Notes under the pieces: model-generated
Databases searched by the model: none
The model's input: the letters and a program-made list of their open reading frames with translations, nothing else
What the model was told of the DNA's origin: nothing
Translations under genes and position numbers: made by a program
In this document: piece by piece, positions 29,660-41,000 of the stretch
Layout: the number at the start of each line of letters is the position of its first letter
How positions within the stretch are numbered: the first letter of the stretch is position 1
Assembly: GCA_008330645.1 (NCBI GenBank)
Contig: VLTN01000041.1
Span: forward strand, 1-64,000
Direction of reading: 5' to 3'
Length of the DNA stretch: 64,000 bases
Source: Cafeteria roenbergensis
Lineage: Eukaryota; Sar; Bigyra; Bicosoecida; Cafeteriaceae

Positions 29660-30133
29660 GGCGCTCCGGTCAAGCAAGTGGAGCAGGGGCGGGCCGGCCC
29701 GAGCACTGCCGGCCTTCAGCCTCGGACTCTGCTGCTACGGCTTTGATTCGCCCGCCCCGGTGGTTTCCCGCTCCCGCGCGAGTGCAGCTGCGTTTGCGGG
29801 CTGCCAAAGAGCGGCTCCTCCGGCCCTCGGCACGCCCTGGGCGGCCTCTTGCGGAAGCGCGGGGCGTGCGGCTGCGAGCCGGCTCAGGGCGGGCCGGGTC
29901 AGGCCAAGGCGGCGGTCGAGGAAACAACTCCCGCTTCCTCTGCTCAGCAGGGTCAGTCGTTTTGCGCTACCGGCAGCGCCAGCCACAGGCCCAGCGAGCA
30001 CGAGGCCAGTCGCGCCTCCCGCCCGCACTCGCGCCAACGCAAGTTGCGCAGCCGCGAGCTCGCCTCTACAGCGCCTCGGCCCGTCGTTCGCTCCACGCCG
30101 CGGGCTTGCGAGCCGAATCGAGAGGTTTGCACG
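29660..30133. promoter_or_regulatory. Divergent region, MIC19-like / PP1
   Basis: 474 bases between two start codons on opposite strands, so a likely shared promoter region. No clear TATA or initiator was identified. Confidence 0.45.
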
Positions 30134-31650
30134 ATGGCTGCCGCAGCCCCGACTGTGGACGGTGAGCACACGCCCCAGCAGCCCGCCTCCCGCCCGTGCG
30201 CGCGCGCAGTGGGGGTGCAGGTAGTGGCGGGCGCCACGTGCGCTCCCTGGATCTGTGCTGCGGCCCGCGAGGGGCGCGTCGCGGGCGCGGCTGGACCTCC
30301 TCGTCGCGAGCATTGCTCCCCTGGCTTTTGCGGCTGACATCCACGGCAGCCGAGCGTCGCGACCGCGCCGCGCCTGGCCTCGCCACGGCCGTCCGAGCGG
30401 CCCGCCTTGCCTTAGCATCGACGCGCACACCGAGGCGCTCGACCCCTGCCCGCTCGCCGCAGTGGATGGGATGATCGACAAGCTGCTGTCAGTCCGCAAG
30501 GCTCGGCCCGGAACCCAGGTCGCGCTGGTGAGCCCGGCGTTGCCCTCGGACGCGGCCGCGCCGCGCCCCGCCCCCGGGCCCGGCTGCTGGCAGCGAAGGA
30601 TCTTGCGCGCCGGCGCAGGCGCACCGCCTTTGCGGGGCGGCTGCAGGCTTGCGCACCCTGCGAGGGCTGCCCGTGTGATCCTCCCTGGCTGAGCTGTTGG
30701 CTCCCGGCTGCGTCCGCCGCTGCCTCGCCCCTTCGGCCCGCCCGCCCGCTCGTCGGCCTCCAGCGCCGCAAGGCCCCGCCCCGCTTGACCGACGGTGGTC
30801 TCCGCGCTGCCTCCCGCCGCAGGACGAGGGTGACATCCGCGCGCTTTGCACGCGCGCCCGGGACGTGTTCATGGAGCAGCCCATCCTCCTCGAGTTGGAG
30901 GCGCCCATCAAGATCTGCGGCGACATCCACGGCCAGTACTACGACCTGCTTCGGCTCTTCGAGTACGGCGGCTTCCCGCCTGAGGCCAACTACCTGTTTC
31001 TGGGCGACTACGTGGACCGCGGCCAGCAAAGCCTCGAAACCATCTGCCTGCTGCTTGCGTACAAGGTGAAGTACCCCGAGAACTTCTTCATGCTTCGTGG
31101 GAACCACGAGTGCTCGGCTATCTCTCGAATTTACGGCTTCTTCGACGAGTGCAAGCGCAGGTACTCGGTGAGGCTCTGGCGCCTCTTCGTCGACGTATTC
31201 AACTGCCTCCCGCTCGCGGCGACCATTGACGACAAGATCCTGTGCATTCATGGCGGCCTCAGCCCCGAAATGTCGTCCCTTCAGCAAATCCGCACTGTTG
31301 TCCGACCCACGGAGGTACCAGACACGGGGCTGCTTTGCGACCTCCTCTGGGCCGACCCCGACCAGGACATTGTTGGCTGGGGGGAGAACGACCGCGGAGT
31401 CTCCTTCACCTTTGGCCACGACGTCGTTGCGGCGTTCCTGAAGCGCCACGACTTGGACCTTATCGTGCGTGCCCACCAAGTCGTCGAGGACGGGTACGAG
31501 TTCTTCGCCGGCCGCCGACTCGTCACGCTCTTCTCGGCCCCGAACTACTGCGGCGAATTCGACAACGCTGGGGCAATGATGACGGTGGACGAAAGCTTGA
31601 TGTGCTCGTTCCAGGTCCTGCGCCCGGCGGAGAAGAAGGGCAGGGTCTGA
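30134..31650 (+). CDS. PP1: Protein phosphatase 1 catalytic subunit
   Basis: Ser/Thr phosphatase of the PPP family, 306 residues from three exons: 30134-30161, 30463-30527 and 30823-31650. Introns are 301 and 295 bases, both GTGAGC...CGCAG. The join yields [19 protein letters not shown], the expected PP1 N-terminal helix, running into DIRALC and then [18 protein letters not shown]. Metal and catalytic motifs are intact: GDIHGQ (64-69), GDYVDRG (92-98), RGNHE (123-127), plus LLWADP and [14 protein letters not shown] near the end. The first exon codes only nine residues and would be missed by a single-frame search. The C-terminal tail stops soon after the fold and lacks the Thr-Pro regulatory site of animal PP1. 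Very secure assignment. Confidence 0.95.
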
Positions 31651-32506
31651 GTCTGCCCTTCCCTCTGCTCAGTATCCGCCACCGACGTCCCTCCGCTCAC
31701 TCTCCCCGCCGTCCTGAAGCTCGCCCAAATGGTGCGGGGCGGTGGCGCGGCCCCGGCGCGCGACTCGCTCGGCCGGGTGTGGTCTGCGGCGCCGGGCTCC
31801 CTGCTGCGCCTGAGGCGTCGCTCGTTGCTGCGGCGCGTGGCCAGCCAGTGGGGCATCCACTGGGCGAACCGAGCTGCCCTCGGTGCGCCCCCGTCCTCGA
31901 CCCCTTGCTTCGCATTGCTTCGCAAGGACCGTTTTGCGTTGCGCCTCTGGGTCTTGTCGGTTCAAGATGGGGTTCATCTCTTGGTTGGAGACGCCGTTGA
32001 GTGCAGGCAGGTTTCGAATTTCGTTTGGCATGGAGTGGCAGGGAGTGATCTGTCAAGCGTTGCCTCCCCCCTCGGCAGCGCTCGCACCCTGGACGATTGA
32101 GTAGCAGTCTTGCGTTTTCCTGTTCACGCGGCCTTGCGGAGCGCAGCAGTCCCCCAGGCGCAGCAGCCGCGCCGCCGCCAAGCGACCCCAACCCGCCCCC
32201 CGAAACATTCGGCAAGCCGTTTCGGCAAGCGATTGGCCATGCACCGTCGGCTCCGCCGAGCCAGTTTGCGCCCCTGCGAGCACAAGTTTGTACCCCCCCG
32301 TCGGTTCCCCCTCTGGGCTGGCTTTGCGCGTGCGGCTGCTGCTCGGGCTGTCGGTTGACGGGCAACTGGGTGACGTGCCGGCGAGCGGGAGAAGTCTCGC
32401 GCGCTTGTTTGCTCGTTTCGAGCGCGCGCGATTCTAGGTCGCGCGCCAGCAGCCGCATAGAGTTCTGCCCCTGCGCTCGTCTCCAAGCTTTGGGGGGAAC
32501 TGTGGC
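31651..32506. other. Intergenic
   Basis: About 850 bases between two plus-strand genes. Open frames exist on both strands (for example 31729-32100) but are Arg-rich, without family features. It should hold the PP1 3' UTR and the next promoter. Confidence 0.5.
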
Positions 32507-34477
32507 ATGGCGGCACCAGAGCGGCGGCTTGCGGCGTTTGGCTTCGGCTCAAACGGGGCCAGCAGCTCGACGGGCTTCGCGTTTGCCTTCTCCGCGGCCG
32601 GGCGGCCAGCTACAAGCGGCACGGAAGATGACTACATGATAGCCACGTCCCGCAGCACGGGCTCCAGCGCCGCGGGAAACGCCCTTTCCGGGCTTCGCAG
32701 CGAGCTGGGTTCCCAATACCTGCAGGCGCAGCGAAACTGGCCCGGCCGCGCTCGGTCTCCACCCAAGCCCGAGGCGCCTGCGAAGCCGCCCATCGTGTCG
32801 CCGGGCGCGATGGCCATCCTCCGCTCGACGCAGCAGCAGGCGGGACCTGGGCGTGGCGTTGGCAAGCGAAGCTCTTCCCTGATGAGCTTTCGCGAGGAGA
32901 TGGAGGAGGCGACGCAACTCGGCGAAGCACGGGCCCAGGCAAAACGGTTGATTCGGGAGGTTCACTCCATCAACGATGCGTTTCGCGAAGGCGAGATGGC
33001 TGCCATGGCGGGCGAGTGGAATGACGCCAAAGAGAAGGAGGCCGCGGCAACTGACCGCGAGCGCGATGCGTGGCTCAAGGCCGTCAAGGCCGATCCCATG
33101 CGGCCGCGTGTCCGGGCAGGCCATGACAGCGACCCGGATTCGGACCGAGACTTGGAGACGTTGCTCGAGCACCACGGCCTGCGCGGCTGCATCAGTCCAG
33201 CGAAGCCAAGCGGCGCTGGCAAGCAGACGGGCGGCTTCCCGAGGCAGCCCCGCAAGGCGCCAGCCGACCCGCAGGCAGTGCCTGGCGCAGCCAAGGGCAG
33301 AGGGCCCCGTCAGCGCCGGGGGCGTGGAAGATCTTCGGCTCGAAGAGACTCGCTCGTGCTGGCTGACGAGCTTGCGAGCAAGTACGGCCGCGGCTCGATG
33401 GTGTGGTGCAAAGATCTGCTGAACGACCCTCCTGCGGCGTCGAGGCGCTCACGGAGCCGCGGCTCCCACCGCAGCGCGCCAGCCGGCTCGCCCGCCAAGC
33501 CACCGCCGCCATCGTCCGGGAAAACGTCTCCTATCGTCTTGCCTCGCACTTCGGGCCTGAGCGACCACCCGGCAGCTGTGCGGTCAACACGCCCTCGGTC
33601 CAACCGATCCTCACTGCGCGGGCTGGCGCCGATGGACGAGCCCCTGCCGGAAAACCTTGCTGCCGGAGACCCAGCGGCCTCTCGCCAGGGACGGGCCGAG
33701 AGCGCGCGCTCCACCGGGGCAGGCACGTCTCTCTTGGGAAAGGAGTCCAGAGCGCCCGGCGAGACTCGCAATCTCATGGACGAGGGGCGACTACCGCCTC
33801 CACCGCCGCGCAGCCGCCAGCCGACAGGGCAAGCAGCTTCTGCCAAGCTGCCAGCACCGCAGCCCCCCCCCGACCGCGAGGCCAGACGCAGCTGGGCATC
33901 GGACGGGCGGGCAGCTGGCCAGGACGCACTTGCACGAGCCTCCAGCCCAGCTGCAGCGGGGGGGGCATATTTTCGCCCGCACGGCTCCCCCGTCCGAGCG
34001 GCCGACAAAGTGGCCTGCGCAGAATCCAGCTTTCTCGCATCCGGGATGCCGGCAGTGGTTCCCATGCCCGAAACCACCGACACGAACCACCGGCCGGCGT
34101 ACGGCCCCCGCAAGGTGGGTCGCCCGGAGCAGGTGGGAATGCAGCGACTGGCTGCTGCCGGCAGTGCCGTCGTGGCGAACAGCACCTTCACTTACGGGTC
34201 ACCCTCTCGGGTGCGAGAGCCGCTGCGCATGAGTCGCCCAAGGGCCATCGCTCGCCATTTGGCGCTGTCGCCTCTCGCGCCCTCTCTCCAGCGGCGGCGC
34301 GTTGCCCCGGTGCGGAGGGCTGTGCCTGCCACTAAGGCCCGCAAGCCAATCCGTGGGCCGCAGAGCACCAAGCGGAGACCGCCGTCCCCGGGTGCAGTGG
34401 ATGCATTTGACTCTCTTGCGCAGACAGGCTCTATTCTGGACGCTTCCTCGATTTTCGACCCAAGCGCGTACCCTTGA
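32507..34477 (+). CDS. Hypothetical protein with central helix
   Basis: 656 residues from ATG 32507 (G at -3, G at +4), no family recognised. The N-terminus is Ser/Ala/Gly/Phe-rich (GFAFAFSAAG). Residues ~125-205 form the only ordered-looking part: SFREEMEEATQLGEARAQAK, then IREVHSINDAFREGEMAAMA and DRERDAWLKAVKA, a charged helical region with a conserved-protein look. An acidic patch (DSDPDSDRDLETLLEHH) follows, then a long Ser/Pro/Arg-rich disordered region. The C-terminal 80 residues are basic and end SILDASSIFDPSAYP. No introns are needed. It could be a cytoskeletal or axonemal accessory protein, but no sequence signature shows that. Confidence 0.7.
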   Translation: MAAPERRLAAFGFGSNGASSSTGFAFAFSAAGRPATSGTEDDYMIATSRSTGSSAAGNALSGLRSELGSQYLQAQRNWPGRARSPPKPEAPAKPPIVSPGAMAILRSTQQQAGPGRGVGKRSSSLMSFREEMEEATQLGEARAQAKRLIREVHSINDAFREGEMAAMAGEWNDAKEKEAAATDRERDAWLKAVKADPMRPRVRAGHDSDPDSDRDLETLLEHHGLRGCISPAKPSGAGKQTGGFPRQPRKAPADPQAVPGAAKGRGPRQRRGRGRSSARRDSLVLADELASKYGRGSMVWCKDLLNDPPAASRRSRSRGSHRSAPAGSPAKPPPPSSGKTSPIVLPRTSGLSDHPAAVRSTRPRSNRSSLRGLAPMDEPLPENLAAGDPAASRQGRAESARSTGAGTSLLGKESRAPGETRNLMDEGRLPPPPPRSRQPTGQAASAKLPAPQPPPDREARRSWASDGRAAGQDALARASSPAAAGGAYFRPHGSPVRAADKVACAESSFLASGMPAVVPMPETTDTNHRPAYGPRKVGRPEQVGMQRLAAAGSAVVANSTFTYGSPSRVREPLRMSRPRAIARHLALSPLAPSLQRRRVAPVRRAVPATKARKPIRGPQSTKRRPPSPGAVDAFDSLAQTGSILDASSIFDPSAYP

Positions 34478-34866
34478 GCGAACGCGAGGCCACAGGTGCC
34501 TGCCACGATTGCGACAAGGAGAAACTGCGCCCGAGACCCGCGCAAGCCGGCTTCGCGCCGAGGAGCCAGACACACCACGCGAACCTCCTCGCTCCTTAAG
34601 CATTACGCGTGTGCAGCTCTGTGGGGCGGCCGGATGCTGCGTGAGCGTTTGTGAAATGCAGGCAGCGGCAAGGCTTGCGCGCAGCCGTGCAGCCGCTGCC
34701 TCCTCTTGCACCTGCAAGCGCATGCAGCCGCAGCGGCGTCTCGCTGGAGCACAAGTGCGCAGGCGCGAGGTGGGACTCTTGTGCCGCTGTGCTGCTGGAG
34801 GCCCGCCAAGCGCACACAGGGCTTATGCTTGCTGCGCCGAGCTCTGCACAGCGCGGCCCGAAAAAA
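34478..34866. other. Intergenic
   Basis: Between the hypothetical gene and the eIF4E start. It ends in a seven-A run that directly precedes the ATG. No other feature seen. Confidence 0.45.
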
Positions 34867-36721
34867 ATGGGAGCCAAATCGCCGGGGCGAGCGCGAGCTT
34901 CCGCTGGCACGAGCACTCGGCGGCCAAGGAGCCGACGCGCGTGGGTGGCAATGGCCCATCCTCTGCATGCACCGTTTACGCTTTGGGCGATGGTCAGGAT
35001 CGGCGCGGTGAGCCCCGCGGGACGCGGCGGCAGCAGGCTCGCCAAAGAGGACGGCAGCCAGAGTTGGCTGGCAAGGCGCGCGCGCCCTCCGTCGCCCGGC
35101 CAGCCCGAAGCGCGTCGCCGTCGCCCCCACCAAGTTTCACAGGTCAAGAAATGGACTGAGGCGATGCAGCCGCTGGCTAAGATGACCACTGTGAGAAGGG
35201 CGAGCGCGATGGGCGGGCGTTGACTTCGGCGCTTTGGCGGGCCGCTCTCGCCTCGCCCGGACGGAGACGCCGCAGGGGTGGCGCACGCATGCTCTCGTCG
35301 CGAATGGTATGGGCGCTCCGCTTGCTGCCCACGCCATGCCCGTCCGGCCCGGCCAACCCTGGCACCGCACTCGCCTTTGTGGGCTCCCGCAGGTCGAGGA
35401 GTTTTGGGCGGTGTACAATCACACCATGAGGCCGTCGGACATGGGCCCGCTCGCTGGGTATGCGTCTACGTCCCTCTTTTGCTTCCGCGACGGCATCAAG
35501 CCGGCGTGGGAGGAGCCTGCCAACGCTTACGGCTGCAAGCTGACGCTCAGGCTTGATCGCGAGCTCGCTCCGGAGGCGTGGGAGCGCTTGTTGCTGGGCC
35601 TTGTCGGGGGAAGCTTCCCTGTGCCCGGGTCGCCTGGGGACGTGATCGTGCCGGCTGGGAGCAGCCCAGGCGACGAGGGAAAGGGCCCGCTGGTGGTGGG
35701 CGTGGCGATGTCCGCCACCAAGTCCGACCACTCAGTCGCCGTCTGGCTGCGCTCCGTTCGCGACACTGCGGCCATCGTGTCGGTGCGCGATGCCATGTGC
35801 GAACTGCTCCGCATCCCTGCCTTCGTGGACATCGAGTGCAAGGTGCACGACCGCCGCCTCGTGGAGACGCCCACGCTGCCCCGCAGGCCTGGGGCCGAGG
35901 AGGCCGAGCGGGAGGCCGGGATCCTCCCGGAGTCTCACGGGGGGCACCACAACCGCCATGGCTCTGCCAACGGCAGCGTGTCCAGCGACAAGCGAGACGC
36001 CCGCTCTCAGCGCCGCGGCGCCAGCCACGCCTCCGGCGACGCCTCTCGCGACCGCAAGCACGGGGGCGCGGCAGTGGGCGTGGCCATGGGCCCGTCCAGC
36101 TCGTCGGGGCCGGGGATCGCCTCCGGGCCTCGCCGCTCGGAGGGGGCGCGCGGCGGCTCCCGCAGCGACGACCGATGGGCGGTGCTCCGGAGCGATGGCC
36201 CGCGCCGCCAGCCGGCGTTCGCGAGCGTGGAGACCAGGGGCGGGTCCAAGGACACTGGCCGCAACTGGTCAGGCGGCAGTCGGCGGCCTGGCGCCGCGGC
36301 CTCTCACTCCGGCAGAGTCGCGAGCGCGCCGAGCGGTGACACCGCGCCCGCTCCGGCCGAATCCGCGGGGCCTCGCAGCTGGCGCGACCAGCCGCGCCGC
36401 CCTGTCAGGATGGGAAGCGGGGACGCTCGCTCGGCCCCCGCCCACCACCTGCCCTCACCAGCCATGGCAGGCGCCGCGGACGAGGACGGTGTGAGCGACT
36501 ACGCCAAGGCGGAGGCACGCGTGGGCCGCTCCACAGCCAGGACCGACCGCTCCGCCGACCGGCGCGCGCCTCCTGCGCGAGCTGGGGGCGCGTCGCATGC
36601 CTCGCACCCGCCTGGCGTGTCCAGGCACGCCGCATTCGGCCGCTCGAGCAGTGGTGACCACGCCGGGTCGGGCGGCGCGGGAGCGGGCAGCAGTGGGTGG
36701 CGCACGGCGTCCAGGGGATAG
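34867..36721 (+). CDS. EIF4E: eIF4E-family cap-binding protein with long C-terminal tail
   Basis: Translation initiation factor 4E type protein, 505 residues from exons 34867-35007, 35143-35190 and 35393-36721. Introns of 135 bases (GTGAGC...CACAG) and 202 bases (GTGAGA...CGCAG). The 16-codon middle exon supplies VKKWTEAMQPLAKMTT and joins to VEEFWAVYNH, recreating the eIF4E core. Cap-stacking residues are present: Trp51 and Trp102-Glu103 (KPAWEEP), with Trp181 (VAVWLRS) for the methyl group. Deviations: HPLHAPFTLW has Phe where WTLW is usual, and GCKL replaces GGRW. The start has a strong context (seven A then ATGG). After about residue 240 follows a Gly/Ser/Arg-rich disordered tail of some 265 residues not found in standard eIF4E. 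Cap binding is expected; the subclass is unclear. Confidence 0.92.
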
Positions 36722-37157
36722 GGTGATTCCCTGCCGGGCGGCCGCAGACTGCGCTGCGAGTTAGCGCGGCTAGCTGGGGGGACGAGCCGAGTCGAGCCGA
36801 AATGTGAGCGTGAGCTGCCGGCCTTCTGCTCCGCTCGCAAGCCCACAAACTCCCAGGCACCCGAGTACCACTACCGCGCTCACAGCCAGCATTCGCTTTG
36901 ACGGGTGCCACTCAATGCCGCAGCGGCCGGCTGGATCTCGAACGTGTGCGCTTGATGGAGGCAGAGCCCGCAGTGCAAACGTCGGCCCCGCCGGCTCCCG
37001 TGCGCGTACCAGCCGCTCAGTTCACTCCCAAACACGCCGCAATCCAAGCGGGGCTGCGAGTCGACGCCGCCAGAGAGCGGGGGCTACGCTGCAGTCTCTC
37101 CCACGCCACAGCAGGCTCCGTTCACTCGCGACCCACGAGGCAACACCGACGCTCTGA
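36722..37157. other. Intergenic
   Basis: 436 bases between two plus-strand genes. No coding or structural signal recognised. Confidence 0.45.
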
Positions 37158-37806
37158 ATGCAGCGTTCCGCCTTGCTTGGCGCTCTCGTGGGCGCCGCCA
37201 GCCTCGGCATCGGAGTGGTGTACCCTGTGTTTGCGTCGTACCGCGCTCTCCACGTTGGGGACGCCCAAGAGCGGCGGCGGTGGTTGGCAGTCTGGCTGTG
37301 CCTCACAGCCGTTGGCGCCGCGGACTCGTCCGTAGGCCTGCTCCTGTCGCACTCGTCACTGTACGCCGAGGCCAAGCTTTTGTTGCTCCTGTGGCTCATC
37401 TTGCCCCAGACGAATGTGAGCTCGTGGACGCCCGGGCGTGCCTGCAGTTTGGCACGCAGAACGCTGATTTCCCGGCGAGCGCTCTGTGCCCCCCGCCCCA
37501 CCTGCCCCACGTTGCTGCCTCTGCCCTTGCTCGCCGCAGGGGGCTGATGTGGTGTACACGTCTCTGTTGAAGCCTGTGCTGGAGCGGCACGCCCCAACAA
37601 TCGCCGCGGCGGTGGCCAAGGCAGAGGCAGCGATGGCCTCGGCATCCGCCACCGCCGCGGGCGCCCTGGGCGACGCGGCTGCGGCAAGGAGCGCAGACGC
37701 ACTCGCAGCGGCGTCGGGGATGCTATCAGGGCTAGCCAGGCAACGCCAGCTTCCCTCGCGGCCCGCAGCTGCGGGCACGGACGCCGCTCAAGCAGCCGAC
37801 GAGTGA
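37158..37806 (+). CDS. HVA22/REEP (TB2/DP1) membrane-shaping protein
   Basis: 174 residues from exons 37158-37415 and 37540-37806; the 124-base intron is GTGAGC...CGCAG. The family signature is clear: GIGVVYPVFASYRAL, then RRRWLAVWLCLTAVG, YAEAKLLLLLWLILPQ and, across the splice, QTNGADVVYTSLLKPVLERH. HVA22/REEP proteins insert hydrophobic hairpins into the endoplasmic reticulum and curve its tubules. Here the hydrophobic stretches lie at about residues 7-28, 41-63 and 72-84. The C-terminal 60 residues are Ala-rich and probably helical. The usual Glu after the second hydrophobic stretch is changed (ADSSVG). The gene faces the next one tail to tail, with 200 bases between them. Confidence 0.9.
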
Positions 37807-38006
37807 TCGTCGCCGCCGGCCTCCTGTGCGAGTGACTGCGTGTGTGTGTGAAGAGTGTGCGACCCAAAGCATGGCTGTGCGCTGCATCACAGGCGGGAGG
37901 TGCGCTCAATGGCCCGCTGGTCTTGATGGCGAGTTGGTGGCTGGCCCCGCGGAGCGCGCCGGTCACTCGCACGCTGCTGCTGCCGCGCCGGGAGGCACCT
38001 CCCCTC

Positions 38007-41000
38007 TCACGAGTCCAAGAAGGACAGGGACACGTTGAGAGAGGTGCCCGAGCCGTCGCCTCCCACGTCGCTCGAGTGCGGGTCGTGGCCGCCGCCCGCG
38101 GCGTGACCCTCATCGGACAGAGTGAACCCGCCGCCGATGCCGATGCCGATGCCGCCCATGAGGCTCCCGACGTCGTCGTTGCCGAGGCCGGCCAGAGGGC
38201 CAAGCCCCATTGAGGCAACGCTGCTGCCCGAGAGGATGCCGCTGCCGAGGCCGCTGCTGTCGTCGTGGCCGGGCACTGCCGACGAGCCGCCGCCCAGCCC
38301 CATAACGCCGGCGCCGCGGTCGCCTCCGATGGAGGCGCCGATGGAGGTGGCCGGGGCGAGGTGGCGGTCCGCTGGCGCTGGCGGCGCGTGCGCGTCGGTA
38401 ACGCCCGTGTCGACGAGCGACACGCCCATGCTGAGAGAGATTCCCTCCGAGCGCGGAAGGGAGAGCCCCGACGACACGCCGCCGGCGTGCGAGGCGGGGG
38501 ACGGCGACGCGCCGGGGGAGAGCCTGGCCGGGGCGTCGAGGCTGAGGACTGCGCGGCCACGCGGGCCAGCGACTGCAGCGGGCGTGGTGGCTGCGGCGGG
38601 GCGGGAGGAGAGTGAGGCTGCGCCGCGCCGGGCGGGGGAGGCATGCGGCGCAGCGGTGGAGGAGGGTGCTGCCGTGGCAGGGACGCCGCCGCCTCGGGAA
38701 CGGTCCACCCAGCCCGCCGAGATGGGGAGAGAGGAGGAGGAAGAGGAGGAGGAAGAGGAGGAGCGAGGGGCGGAGGCAGGCAGCGCGGCGGAGCGGCGGC
38801 CGGCGTGGGGCGCGACGGAGGCGGCGTGTCCCTGTGTCGCGGCCGCGGGCGTCGGGGCCGAACCGGGGAGGCCGAGGCTTGACGACGCCGCGGGCGAGTC
38901 ACCCGCTCCAGAGGCAGTCGAGGAGCTGTCGAGGTGCGCGCGGGCGCGGGTGGCACCCGGGCCCGACGCTGTGCGACGGGCGGCGCCGGAAGCCCCGGCA
39001 GAGCCGCGGGTGGAGGAGACGGCCGAAGCGGCCGAGGTCCTGGTAGCCGCAGAGGCTGGCTTGGCTTGCGGCGCCACGAGCGACGCCGATGCCCCGCCGG
39101 ATGCGGCGCGGCGCGCAGCGGCTCCAGTTGCCCGGACTGCCCGCTGGGAAGCCGCAGGGGCCGACGGGGGCAGCGCTGACCTGGAAGCGCCCGGCGCTGC
39201 TGCGGAGCCACGGCCCGGGCTGGCAGAGCCAGAGCTCGCGCCCCGCTGCCCTGCCTGCGCAGAGCGAGTGGCTGCGGCGGCAGACGTTCGCGGCGGCGAG
39301 GCCGCAGCGTGCGAGTGGGACGGCGCCGGAGCCGACGACGACGACGACGACGACGACGCCTGCGTGGCGCCGCGGTGGGCCGCGTTGGAGCCGCGCGCGG
39401 AGCTGCCGTTCGCGTAGGCCGGGCCGGGGTGCGGGGCTTGCGCCGACGCCGCCGCTGCTGCCGCTGCTGCGCGCTCCGCTTGCGCTGCAGCCTTCTTTGC
39501 GCGCGAGTTCTCGGCCTTGGTCTTCGCGGCGCGGGCTGCCGCCTCCTCTCGCTCCTGGGCGGCGAGCATGCGAAGGCGCTCCTCCGCCTCGGCCTCCTCC
39601 ATCCGGCGACGGCGCTCCTCCTCTCGGCGAGTCTCCTCCTCCTTCCGCTTGCGGTCCTGCTCCCGGCGCGCGGCAGCGGCCTCGGCCTTGCGACGCTCGG
39701 CCTCCTGCTTGGCCCGGCGAGCCGCCTCCTCCTTCCGGCGCGTTTCCTCGGCCTTGAGGCGGCGAGTGTGCTCCTTCTCCTCGCGCTGGCGCAGGCGCTC
39801 GCGCTCCGCCGCCTCCTCCTCGTCCCACTCCTGCAGGATGCGGCGGGAGAGCGTGGAGGCCTTGGCTGCCTCACTCATCTCCAGGGCGTAGTCGGCGATC
39901 TTGAGGAGCAGCGCGGCTGCGACGGCGTTCTCGAGGTGCGTCTGCACGCCACGGCTGACGTCCTCCTGGCGGTGGTCGGCCAGGGCGTCGCCGATGGCGT
40001 GGAGCTCGTGGCGGGCCGAGACGACAACCGTGTGCGTCCACGCGAGGAACATGGGAACGAGGGCGATGGCGTCGCTGCCGTCGAGGAACCAGAAGCGCTC
40101 CGCGTCGCTCTTGGCGAAGCGCACCCACGTGAGGTGGCCGTCGTTGGAGATGATTGGCCAGACGCCGTCGCGCCAAAGGTTGCAGCCGACCATGCCGCGG
40201 AGCGAGAGCCAAAGGGGCTGCGAGTCGATGACGTCACACACCTCGGCGGCGGAGAGCTTGGCCACGGCGGCGCGCTGAGGGCCGCGCATGCCTGCCCAGG
40301 CAGTGGCCCAGGAGAGGGGGTCCTCGGTCAGAGCGCGGAGGACGCGAGCGTGAGGGTTGACCGCGGCGTCTGCGGCTGCGGCCAGGCCGTTGGCGGACGG
40401 CCACTTGCCCTCGCCGCGGTGAGCCGCAGAGGCGGCGCCGAGAGCGTCGAACGCGGCCAAAGCAGTCGCAACAGCGGGCGGCGCGTCGATGGCTCTGCCA
40501 CCGCTTCCCCCTCCTCCTCCTCCTCCTCCGCCGCCGCCGCTGCCGCCGCTGCCGCCGCCAGCACCGTCTCCTCCAGCTCCGCCGTTGCCGAACCCAGCGG
40601 AAACGGAAGCGCCTCCGCCGGACCCATCGCCGCCGTCAGAGCCAGCGGCGATGGTGACAGAGGAGCCAGCGGTGCGGCAATACCGTCCCACCCACCCCTG
40701 CCCCCACCACCACTCGGGCTCGCCCTCGCCCGCCACTGCCGCCACGGCGGACCGGGAAGACGACGCTGTGAGGTGGTCCTTGTCACGGCACAGCACGCGC
40801 GCGCGGAGTCGTTCCATCCGGCGGTGGCGGCGGCGGATCCGGGCCGCCTCGTCAGCCGCGGGCGCGCCCCCTCCGGCCTTGGCGCCGGCGGCATCGCCTG
40901 CCGAAGCGCCTGCTGCAGCGGTCGACGGGTCGCCTGGTTTGCGCGAGGACCCATCGCCAGCCCGGCCCCGTCCTCCCACGGATGACACGGTGGAGGCCGT

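Noticed and set aside
31729-32100. Possible small plus-strand gene after PP1
   Set aside because: Arg-rich start and no family, helix or signal features; more likely UTR.
34302-35223. Several long frames on both strands around the eIF4E first exons
   Set aside because: Only the pieces 34867-35007 and 35143-35190 fit the eIF4E family; the rest is intron or intergenic.
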